NCBI GenBank assembly: GCA_015484935.1
Contig: WFUQ01000119.1
Coordinates: forward strand, 1-5,520
Direction of reading: 5' to 3'
Source of the DNA: Gammaproteobacteria bacterium
Lineage (GTDB): Bacteria; Pseudomonadota; Gammaproteobacteria; SZUA-229
Length of the DNA: 5,520 nucleotides
The notes beneath the pieces are model-generated. The model was not told where the DNA came from and made no database searches. It saw only the letters and a program-made list of their open reading frames with translations. The position numbers and the translations under genes are program-made. The stretch's first letter is position 1, and each line of letters begins with the position of its first letter. Positions 1-5,472 of the stretch are shown here, in pieces.

Positions 1-992
1 GCAGGATGCCCTGCCGGTTCGACTGCTAGCTGTGCCACCTTGCCGACAGCTGTCTCAGCACTTGCATTTTCGGCGAGCACGCCTTCAGAGCTGAACGACT
101 GTAACTGCACACCCAACCAGACTGCCACGACCAGACTGGCGACAGCGAAACCGGAATAAGCGTACGGCTTCCAGTCAAACTTGCTGGCAAAGTCACTGTC
201 TATCGCTGCTGTCTTCACGTGTTTTACGGTGACTTCATGGTGGCCTTCTGAATAGGCAGACATCAGCGCCTTGTCTGCCAGGATGTTGATCCTCCTGGTC
301 AGGCCGCCCGATACTTTTTTGATCGCTCTGGCGGTTTTCTTATTGAACAGTGCCGGGCCGCGATAGCCGACGGCGCGCAATCTGAAGTTGAGATACTCCA
401 GTGTATCTTCCGGCGGGAACGGGTCCAGATAGAAACTGTGGGTGATGCGCTCTTTCAGCTGTCGGATGTGTGGCTGTGCCAGATTCTCATCCAGCTCGGG
501 CTGGCCGAACAATACCATCTGTAACAATTTGTTCTGATCTGTCTCCAGGTTGCTGAGCAGACGTATCTCTTCCAGTGTCTCCAGTGGCATACTCTGTGCT
601 TCTTCGACGAACACTACCACCGGTTTGTTCTCTGCGTGTTTCTGCAACAGGTAGTTTTGCAGTTTCTGCATGACTTCGAGTTTGCTGCTGTCGTTATCGA
701 TCTCGAGTGACAGCTCATGTGCGATGACATGCAGGATATTATCCGGCGACAGACTCGGGTTGGCGATGTAGACAACTTCGACTGCGTCTGCAAGTCTGAG
801 CTCCAGCATGCGGCATAACATGGTCTTGCCGCTACCGACTTCACCGACAACTTTCACGATGCCTTCACCACTGGTGATGGCGTAAGACAATGCGTCCAGT
901 GCTGCGCCCCGCTTGTTACCTTCAAAAAACAGACTTGTATCAGGTGTTATTTTGAAAGGAGGCCTCTCTAAACCATAATGTTCTTGATACAT
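1..992 (-). CDS. ExeA/GspA/MshM-type AAA ATPase with a membrane anchor, C-terminus cut by window edge
   Basis: This is an AAA ATPase of the ExeA/GspA/MshM family; known members assist assembly of type II secretion or MSHA-type pilus machinery at the inner membrane. It reads open from an ATG to the left edge, giving 330 complete codons and no stop. The start MYQEHYGL is the typical family start, and GGGGA a few bases upstream serves as ribosome binding site. Walker A is GEVGSGKT (residues 50-57). The Walker B region is VVVFVEEAQ (125-133), with E where most relatives have D. LLSNLET (145-151) and LFGQPELDE (161-169) follow, then the sensor-2 region GGLTRRIN (229-236). A single membrane segment lies at about 279-297. 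After it begins an Ala/Glu-rich stretch, presumably periplasmic. ExeA has this layout with a peptidoglycan-binding tail, whereas MshM as I recall it lacks the anchor. The gene starts one base after the regulator stop codon, so translation is probably coupled. The exact subfamily is uncertain because the C-terminus is missing. Confidence 0.88.
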   Translation of the reverse strand, partial: MYQEHYGLERPPFKITPDTSLFFEGNKRGAALDALSYAITSGEGIVKVVGEVGSGKTMLCRMLELRLADAVEVVYIANPSLSPDNILHVIAHELSLEIDNDSSKLEVMQKLQNYLLQKHAENKPVVVFVEEAQSMPLETLEEIRLLSNLETDQNKLLQMVLFGQPELDENLAQPHIRQLKERITHSFYLDPFPPEDTLEYLNFRLRAVGYRGPALFNKKTARAIKKVSGGLTRRINILADKALMSAYSEGHHEVTVKHVKTAAIDSDFASKFDWKPYAYSGFAVASLVVAVWLGVQLQSFSSEGVLAENASAETAVGKVAQLAVEPAGHP

Positions 993-993
993 G

Positions 994-2424
994 TTATTTC
1001 CCCAGTTTCTGTACTCTGCTGTACAGGGTCGTTCTGTTTATGTGGAGTAATTCAGCTGCTTTACTCACGTTGTTATTATTCATCTCCAGCGCCAGTTTTA
1101 TACACCGGCTCTCCAGCTCATCGACGACACCATCGAGGTAGAAATCACCCGACTGCATCTTTTTCTTTATGTCATCATCGCTGCTCAGCAGGCTTTCGTT
1201 CTGTACCAGTGCCGAACTCGATAATCTGGTCTCCATCTCCTGTTCCAGCTGGTGCGCTGTTATCTCTCTTCCCGGGTATTTGGTGCCGAGTCTGATCACG
1301 ATGTTCCGCAGTTCTCTGACATTGCCCGGAAACGTATAGTGTCGCCACAGTTCAGCCGCGTCACTATCCAGTGTGAACGGAGACACCGTATCGGCATACA
1401 CATCCTGGAAATGATTCAGCAACAGGAAAACGTCGTTATCACGTTCACGGATAGGGGGCAGCGTGATGTTCAATATGCCCAGTCGGTGGTAGAGGTCCAG
1501 TCTGAAATGTCCATTCTCTACTTCTTCGCTTAGGGTCTTGTTGGTCGCAGCTATTATCCGTGCTTCGGATGTGTGCAACGCGGTATCGCCTACTCTGTAA
1601 TACTCACCGCTCTCCAGTACCCGCAGTAACTTCACCTGCAGGCTGGCTGGCAGTTCGCCTATCTCGTCAAGTAGCAGCGTGCCCGCTCTGGCCGTTTTAA
1701 AAAATCCTTCGTGTTGTTCCGTGGCGCCGGTGAACGCGCCTTTTTTATGTCCGAATAACTGTGACTCCAGAAGCTCCGGGGTAAATGCTGCACAGTTGAT
1801 CGCCAGATAGGGTTGAGCGCTACGACTGCTCTGCTCATGTACCGCTCTTGCGACGATCTCTTTACCGGTACCGGATTCGCCTTCGATCAGCACCGGGAAG
1901 GGTGAATCAGCAAACTGTCGTATCTGTTTGTGCACCGTATCCATCGCGATACTGTCGCCGATGATGTGGAAACTGTTCTTGCTACTGCTGTTGATCTCTA
2001 TCTGATGCAGACGCTGATGATGTTGCAATCGTGATAACAGCAATTCGGGTTCGGCTGGCTTGGCGATGAAGTCTACCGCGCCGAGTGTGAGCGCATGCTG
2101 GATGTTGACATCATCATCCTGCCCGGAGAGCACCAGTGTCTTGATGCCACTGTCCAGTGCCAGCAGGTCACCGATCAGAGCGAAACCCTCATCCGGTGTA
2201 TGTGCTTTGGGTGGCAACCCCAGATCGACCAGTGCCAGCACCGGTGTGATGTGCTTACTCTCGAGCAGGTCTATCGCTGACTGACGCGAATCTGCCAGCA
2301 ATACGTTGAAATGTTTGCGCAACATGAAACCCAAGGTCTCGGCAATCAACGGGTCATCGTCGACCAGCAGGATCGTCTGCAGATCATCTGAAACCATGTT
2401 CTCCATCGCGCTCTGCTCTTTCAT
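994..2424 (-). CDS. Sigma-54-dependent response regulator (receiver, AAA+, Fis-type HTH)
   Basis: This 476-residue protein is an NtrC-class enhancer-binding activator that would remodel sigma-54 RNA polymerase after phosphorylation. The receiver (about 17-135) has acidic residues D22-D24, phospho-acceptor D67 in VDLGLPP, S100 and K122. The loop after D67 is about five residues longer than in NtrC and contains PPKAHTPDEG, which resembles regulators of the PrsR type. The AAA+ domain (about 152-380) has Walker A GESGTGKE (182-189), GAFTGA (229-234, the sigma-54 contact loop), Walker B LLLDEIGELP (250-259), likely arginine fingers R308 and R314, and FPGNVREL (365-372). A Fis-type helix-turn-helix occupies about 452-473. 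All catalytic elements look intact. The first ATG is preceded by GAAG at a good distance; M7 and M10 are weaker alternatives. No histidine kinase is present in the window, so its partner is unknown. It probably controls the downstream ATPase operon and possibly itself. It is not NtrC itself, as the receiver and linker differ. Confidence 0.93.
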   Translation of the reverse strand: MKEQSAMENMVSDDLQTILLVDDDPLIAETLGFMLRKHFNVLLADSRQSAIDLLESKHITPVLALVDLGLPPKAHTPDEGFALIGDLLALDSGIKTLVLSGQDDDVNIQHALTLGAVDFIAKPAEPELLLSRLQHHQRLHQIEINSSSKNSFHIIGDSIAMDTVHKQIRQFADSPFPVLIEGESGTGKEIVARAVHEQSSRSAQPYLAINCAAFTPELLESQLFGHKKGAFTGATEQHEGFFKTARAGTLLLDEIGELPASLQVKLLRVLESGEYYRVGDTALHTSEARIIAATNKTLSEEVENGHFRLDLYHRLGILNITLPPIRERDNDVFLLLNHFQDVYADTVSPFTLDSDAAELWRHYTFPGNVRELRNIVIRLGTKYPGREITAHQLEQEMETRLSSSALVQNESLLSSDDDIKKKMQSGDFYLDGVVDELESRCIKLALEMNNNNVSKAAELLHINRTTLYSRVQKLGK

Positions 2425-2488
2425 GCCATACTTCGATTCAGGTAGATTTTTATTATTGTATTTATCACACTCTATATAGCAGAAGACT

Positions 2489-2504
2489 TGCCATTCTTAT
2501 GCCA
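2489..2504 (-). promoter_or_regulatory. Candidate sigma-54 (-24/-12) promoter of the response regulator gene
   Basis: Read on the minus strand this is TGGCA, six bases, then TGGCA. It matches the known -24/-12 consensus TGGCAC-N5-TTGCA except for two bases, and the GG and GC dinucleotides are exactly 12 bases apart as required. A start near position 2478 would leave a leader of about 50 bases before the regulator ATG. The match is seen directly; its use is inferred. No integration host factor site or upstream activator site was identified. Confidence 0.5.
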
Positions 2505-2521
2505 GATAGGTCATTCTTGTG
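2492..2521. repeat. Two near-identical 10-mers spaced 20 bp apart
   Basis: CATTCTTATG (2492-2501) and CATTCTTGTG (2512-2521) differ at one base and start exactly 20 bp apart, about two helical turns. The first copy lies inside the candidate -24/-12 promoter and the second just upstream of it. Such phasing could place two protein subunits on one face of the DNA, but the copies are short and chance is possible. Confidence 0.35.
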
Positions 2522-2536
2522 GCTTTTTTAATCATC

Positions 2537-2540
2537 AGGA
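2537..2540 (+). promoter_or_regulatory. Ribosome binding site that fixes the TTG start of trmL
   Basis: AGGA lies six bases before the TTG at 2547. The family N-terminus (M-x-N-I-V-L-x-x-P-E-I-P-P-N-T-G-N) begins exactly at this codon, so the non-ATG start is well supported. Confidence 0.65.
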
Positions 2541-2546
2541 ATCAGC

Positions 2547-3025
2547 TTGTTCAATATCGTACTGTTCCAGCCGGAAATTCCGCCCAATACGGGCAACATC
2601 ATCCGTCTATGCGCCAATACCGGCTGCACACTCCATCTGATCAGGCCACTGGGCTTCGATCTGGATGACAAGAAACTCCGACGAGCCGGACTGGATTACC
2701 ACGAATGGGCGACGGTGAAACACTATGACGATATGCAGGCACTGCGGGCAGAGATAGCGCGCACATCGCCAGGCTCGACGGAATACGCTGTTTCGACCAG
2801 AGGCAAGACTACCTACAGTGATGCCGATTTCAGGCACGGAGACTGCCTGGTTTTCGGGCCGGAGACACGCGGCTTGCCTGCGGACTATCTGCAAGCGATG
2901 CCGCCACACACTGTGTGCTGCGCTTACCCATGCGTCCTGACAGCCGCAGCCTTAACCTGTCGAATACGGTATCGACGGTGGTCTATGAAGCGTTGAAGCA
3001 ACAGGATTTTGCGGGACTGGTCTGA
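2547..3025 (+). pseudogene. trmL: tRNA (cytidine(34)-2'-O)-methyltransferase TrmL, split by a frameshift
   Basis: TrmL is a SPOUT-fold enzyme that uses S-adenosylmethionine to methylate the 2'-O of the wobble base of certain leucine tRNAs. The first frame starts at TTG with FNIVLFQPEIPPNTGNIIRL, continues through DDKKLRRAGLDYHEW and FGPETRGLP, then loses similarity after MPPHTV and stops at 2996. The missing end, [16 protein letters not shown] followed by [19 protein letters not shown], is encoded from 2918 to the TGA at 3023-3025 in another frame. Removing two bases from the TGTGTG at 2912-2917 joins the parts into 158 residues, close to the roughly 157 of the E. coli enzyme. The displaced part holds the knot residues that bind the cofactor, so the sequence as written should give an inactive protein. 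There is no typical slippery heptamer at the shift. A sequencing error or recent mutation is more likely than programmed frameshifting. The gene converges on gpsA with 7 bases between the stop codons. Confidence 0.9.
2905..2917. repeat. CACACA-C-TGTGTG dyad at the trmL frameshift
   Basis: Two perfect 6-bp complementary arms flank one central base. The arms are dinucleotide repeats, a context prone to two-base slippage in replication and to read or assembly error. The reading-frame break in trmL falls within or next to this element. Confidence 0.7.
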
Positions 3026-3032
3026 CTGGCCT

Positions 3033-4034
3033 TTATTCGGTCCTGGTGTCCCTGTCCAGCAGGGTTTTGACCGCATCGATCGGTGATTTACCGTCGTACA
3101 GCACACTGTAGACCTGAGTGATGATGGGCATCTCGACTTCGTAGGTCCTCGCCAGATTTGCTGCCACTCGGGTGGTGCGTACACCTTCGATCTCCTGCCC
3201 GATGATCTCACGGATCTCAGTGATATCCTTGCCCTGCGCCAGTAACAGCCCGGTTCGCCTGTTACGCGACTGGTCGTCCGTACAGGTAAGCACCAGATCA
3301 CCCATACCGGCCAGCCCCATGAAAGTATCGCGCTGCGCACCCATCGATTCACCGAGCCGCATGATCTCCGCCAGACCACGAGTGATCAGCGCTGCCCGGG
3401 CATTGGCACCAAACCCCAGACCATCGGAAGCGCCTGCTGCGATAGCCAGGATATTCTTCAATGCACCGCCCAGTTCGACACCGATCATGTCGGTACTCAT
3501 GTAGGCCTTGAAGTTGCCATAATGCAAATATTCACGTAGATCAGATGCCAGTTTTTCCGATGTCGACGCGACCGTGATGGCTGTCGGCATGTTCCGGGCG
3601 ACTTCCTTCGCAAATGTGGGACCCGAGATGACAGCAAAGTGCTGGCACTGAGGCAGTTCTTCCGCCACTACCTGATGCAGCAATTTTCCGCTGCCCTCTT
3701 CCAGTCCTTTGCTTGCCCACGACACTGGCATGTCATCATCAAACAGATGACTATTGGCAGACAGAAACGGACGGAATGCATGGCTCGGGATGGCCAGCAT
3801 CACCAGATCGACAGCCGAAAGCGCATCGGCCAGATCCGGTACGACTTCGAGCATATCGGGAAACGCGATATCCGGGAGAAACTGCTGGTTGGCTCGGTCC
3901 TGCTGCAGACGCAGCATGTGGTCGGGCTCATTGCCCCAGAGTTTTATCGATAACCCGGCTCGCGCCAGATGGATAGCCAGTGCGGTTCCCCAGGAACCGG
4001 CTCCCAATAACGCGATGCTTGTGCCTGTACTCAC
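3033..4034 (-). CDS. gpsA: NAD(P)+-dependent glycerol-3-phosphate dehydrogenase
   Basis: GpsA reduces dihydroxyacetone phosphate to sn-glycerol 3-phosphate in the cytoplasm, supplying the backbone for phospholipid synthesis. The 333 residues match the usual family length. The N-terminal Rossmann fold carries the nucleotide-binding GAGSWG (11-16), followed by WASKGLE (106-112) and ISGPTFAKEV (136-145). The C-terminal helical domain has ELGGALKNILAIAAG with the likely catalytic K193, GMGDL with D246, and SRNRR (256-260). Translation starts at GTG, placing the GxGxxG motif at the normal distance from the N-terminus; only a weak GAG precedes it. The gene follows secB after 9 bases and is probably expressed with it, an arrangement also known from E. 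coli. No terminator was recognised after its stop codon, which lies 7 bases from the convergent trmL stop. Confidence 0.97.
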   Translation of the reverse strand: MSTGTSIALLGAGSWGTALAIHLARAGLSIKLWGNEPDHMLRLQQDRANQQFLPDIAFPDMLEVVPDLADALSAVDLVMLAIPSHAFRPFLSANSHLFDDDMPVSWASKGLEEGSGKLLHQVVAEELPQCQHFAVISGPTFAKEVARNMPTAITVASTSEKLASDLREYLHYGNFKAYMSTDMIGVELGGALKNILAIAAGASDGLGFGANARAALITRGLAEIMRLGESMGAQRDTFMGLAGMGDLVLTCTDDQSRNRRTGLLLAQGKDITEIREIIGQEIEGVRTTRVAANLARTYEVEMPIITQVYSVLYDGKSPIDAVKTLLDRDTRTE

Positions 4035-4043
4035 AGGCAGACT

Positions 4044-4514
4044 CTAATGCGCCGTATCTTCGCTGGCAGCAGCGGCCTGCTGTTGTTGCAGATGCTGTTG
4101 ATACAGTGCGTTGAAATTGATCGGGTTCAGTAACACCTGCATGAAACCACCTTTCACCACCAGATCCGATATCGCTTCACGTGCGAACGGGAACAGTGTC
4201 TCCGGGCAGAATGCACCCAACATACCGCCCATACTGGCTTCATCAAAACCCGACATACCGAAGATACCCGCCTGTTTGACTTCGACCAGGAAAGCCGTCT
4301 TGTCGTCCTGCTTGGCTGTGACCGTAACGGTCAACACGACTTCATACTGATTATCATTGATAGCGCTATGATCCGAGTTGATCTGCACGTTCATCTCCGG
4401 CTTCCACTCGTTGGTAGTAAAAACTGCCGGTGAATTCGGTGACTCAAAAGAGGCATCTTTCAAAAATATTTTCTGGATCTCAAATTGCTGTGCGGGTGCT
4501 GCTTGTTCAGTCAT
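4044..4514 (-). CDS. secB: Protein-export chaperone SecB
   Basis: SecB is a cytoplasmic tetrameric chaperone that holds precursor proteins unfolded and delivers them to SecA for export by SecYEG. The 156 residues match the family length of about 155. Family landmarks visible are FEIQKIFLKDASFESPNSP (11-29), WKPEMNV (37-43), YEVVLTVTVTA (57-67), the FLVEVKQAGIF strand (75-85), GAFCPETLFPFARE (100-113) and LLNPINFNALYQQ (127-139). A flexible Gln/Ala-rich and acidic tail ends the protein, as is common. The ATG is supported by the alignment of the N-terminus; its ribosome binding site is weak (GAGA/AGAA). It sits between the rhodanese and gpsA. In E. coli and pseudomonads a glutaredoxin gene normally lies just upstream of secB, but here only 76 non-coding bases separate it from the rhodanese. 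Confidence 0.97.
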   Translation of the reverse strand: MTEQAAPAQQFEIQKIFLKDASFESPNSPAVFTTNEWKPEMNVQINSDHSAINDNQYEVVLTVTVTAKQDDKTAFLVEVKQAGIFGMSGFDEASMGGMLGAFCPETLFPFAREAISDLVVKGGFMQVLLNPINFNALYQQHLQQQQAAAASEDTAH

Positions 4515-4556
4515 GGGTTCTGATCTCGATTTCTGATTTAGTAGGTTAGTTGCAAC

Positions 4557-4562
4557 AGTATA
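4557..4562 (-). promoter_or_regulatory. Possible -10 box of an internal secB promoter
   Basis: On the minus strand TATACT matches the sigma-70 -10 consensus at five of six bases, about 45 bases before the secB ATG in the gap after the rhodanese gene. The best -35 candidate, 16 bases upstream, matches at only three of six, so this is a weak call. Confidence 0.25.
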
Positions 4563-4590
4563 GCCTGCAAACGATGTGTCGCCACTGTCT

Positions 4591-5025
4591 CTATTTTTTA
4601 CTCACCGGAAGGTTGGCATCTTTCCAGGCGACGATGCCGCCTTTCAGATTTTTAGTATTGCTATACCCTTCTCTGATCAACATCCGGCAAGCTTTGTTCG
4701 ACTGGTTTCCGGTGTTGCAATAAACCAGTATGGTGTCGTTCTTGTCTATCGACAGGTTTTTTATTTTGTCCTGTAACGCGCTCATGGCGATGTGCTTTGC
4801 ACCTTTTATATGCGCATCGGCAAATTCCTTGTCACTTCGCACGTCGATCACGACTGTGTTGCTGTTATTCATCGCGCGGGTTGCATTGACTGGTTCCAGT
4901 TGAAAATTGCGGCTGGTCTGGTGCTCAAATTCAGATTTAACCAGCATGGCGAGCACGACCAGAAAAGCACCGGCAAGGATTATGTGGTTTGAGATAAATT
5001 CAGGCAATAGCTGAAGCTGTTCCAT
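4591..5025 (-). CDS. Membrane-anchored rhodanese-like protein (YibN-like)
   Basis: This 144-residue protein has one N-terminal membrane helix (about 14-30) followed by a single rhodanese domain (about 45-142). The domain shows VVIDVRSDKEFADAHIKGA (58-76), the active-site loop CNTGNQS with C103 as the persulfide-carrying cysteine, and the closing GGIVAWKDANLP (129-140). Length, architecture and position next to secB match E. coli YibN, whose exact role is not firmly known to me; unlike many inactive rhodanese folds the catalytic cysteine is present here. Sulfurtransferase activity with thiosulfate or a protein persulfide is inferred from the family. The ATG is preceded by AGG at a suitable distance. 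It follows the ArsR-family gene after 58 bases, which raises the possibility that the repressor responds to sulfur species. The domain probably faces the cytoplasm, given the lysine-containing flank after the helix, but topology is not certain. Confidence 0.9.
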   Translation of the reverse strand: MEQLQLLPEFISNHIILAGAFLVVLAMLVKSEFEHQTSRNFQLEPVNATRAMNNSNTVVIDVRSDKEFADAHIKGAKHIAMSALQDKIKNLSIDKNDTILVYCNTGNQSNKACRMLIREGYSNTKNLKGGIVAWKDANLPVSKK

Positions 5026-5048
5026 AAAAGAACCTGATATAAAAACGG

Positions 5049-5076
5049 TTTATAAAGCGGACTGGACTACGGTAAA
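5049..5076 (-). promoter_or_regulatory. Candidate sigma-70 promoter of the rhodanese-secB-gpsA unit
   Basis: Read on the minus strand, TTTACC (5071-5076) and TATAAA (5049-5054) are separated by 16 bases, matching the consensus at four and five of six bases. They lie in the gap between the ArsR-family stop codon and the rhodanese ATG. This could give the three downstream genes transcription independent of the repressor gene. Confidence 0.35.
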
Positions 5077-5083
5077 ACGCGGT

Positions 5084-5419
5084 CTACTCGTCGATCTTGT
5101 TGTGAGTCGAACAGAATACATCACGCATCATACCGATCAGACGCAAGGTACGGGTATCACCGACACGATAGAATACTTTATTTGCATCTTTACGTGAAGC
5201 CAGTATGCCCTTGTCACGCAGAATAGCCAGATGCTGCGAAATATTGCTCTGGGAAGTCCCTACAGAATCAACGATATCCTGTACACTGACTTCCTGATCA
5301 CCCAATGTACACAATATTTTCAATCGTAGAGGATGGGACATCGCTTTGAGAGAACGTGAGGCTCGGTTAATATCCTCTTCTCGTGACATCAAATGTGGAT
5401 CTTCTGCAACAACTGACAT
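5084..5419 (-). CDS. ArsR-family repressor, candidate persulfide sensor (SqrR/BigR/YgaV-like)
   Basis: This 111-residue protein is a winged helix-turn-helix of the ArsR/SmtB family, which act as dimers and release DNA when their signal binds. LKAMSHPLRLKILCTLG (24-40) opens the domain. The recognition helix region is TSQSNISQHLAILRDKG (55-71), and the wing is ASRKDANKVFYRV (74-86). The metal-binding ELCVCDL motif of ArsR/SmtB is absent: the equivalent stretch is VSVQDIVD (44-51). The only cysteines are C37 in ILC and C103 in VFC. As I recall, SqrR, BigR and YgaV have cysteines at these two structural positions (C41 and C107 in SqrR, the same 66-residue spacing) that form a polysulfide bridge. 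The neighbouring rhodanese fits such a signal. Sulfur sensing is inference. The ATG has a strong AGAGGTG ribosome binding site. Probable autoregulation is inferred from the family. Confidence 0.9.
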   Translation of the reverse strand: MSVVAEDPHLMSREEDINRASRSLKAMSHPLRLKILCTLGDQEVSVQDIVDSVGTSQSNISQHLAILRDKGILASRKDANKVFYRVGDTRTLRLIGMMRDVFCSTHNKIDE

Positions 5420-5441
5420 TTATACACCTCTAAAAATTGAA

Positions 5442-5469
5442 TCTATATAAGTAGTGAACAATACAACAA
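5442..5469 (-). promoter_or_regulatory. Candidate sigma-70 promoter of the ArsR-family gene
   Basis: On the minus strand TTGTTG (5464-5469) and TATAGA (5442-5447) are separated by 16 bases, each matching consensus at three or four positions, in AT-rich DNA. The start point would fall about 15-20 bases before the ATG, leaving just enough leader for the ribosome binding site. A repressor bound here would block its own gene. Confidence 0.4.
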
Positions 5470-5472
5470 TAC
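5457..5472. repeat. Perfect 8-bp tandem repeat AACAATAC x2
   Basis: AACAATAC occurs twice with no gap, overlapping the predicted -35 element of the ArsR-family gene. It may be part of an operator or a simple duplication. The rest of the AT-rich stretch to the right edge (5473-5520) holds nothing else that I recognise. Confidence 0.5.

Noticed and set aside
978..1533. Plus-strand open frames opposite the response regulator
   Set aside because: They have odd composition and no recognisable domain, and lie antisense to a clearly conserved gene.
994..2424. Identification of the regulator as NtrC (glnG)
   Set aside because: The receiver loop is longer, the linker and C-terminus differ, and no ntrB or glnA is adjacent. 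The general architecture is shared by many sigma-54 regulators.
2455..2484. Sigma-70 promoter for the response regulator with -10 TACAAT
   Set aside because: The -10 is good, but the -35 candidate TTCTGC matches only two of six bases, and the -24/-12 element is a much better fit.
2900..2925. Programmed ribosomal frameshifting in trmL
   Set aside because: A -1 shift would reach the correct frame, but there is no X-XXY-YYZ slippery heptamer, and I know of no programmed frameshift in this family.
2924..3379. Open frame of 151 codons on the minus strand across the trmL/gpsA junction
   Set aside because: It is an alternative frame of gpsA with Arg/Trp/Ser-rich sequence and no family resemblance, while gpsA is unambiguous.
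4549..4556. GTTGCAAC perfect palindrome before secB
   Set aside because: Eight bases of perfect symmetry are expected by chance at this scale, and no second copy was found.
5084..5419. Arsenic or zinc/cadmium sensor
   Set aside because: The ELCVCDL-type metal motif is absent, and the C-terminal region has too few His/Asp/Cys ligands for an SmtB-type site. No arsenic or metal efflux gene is adjacent.
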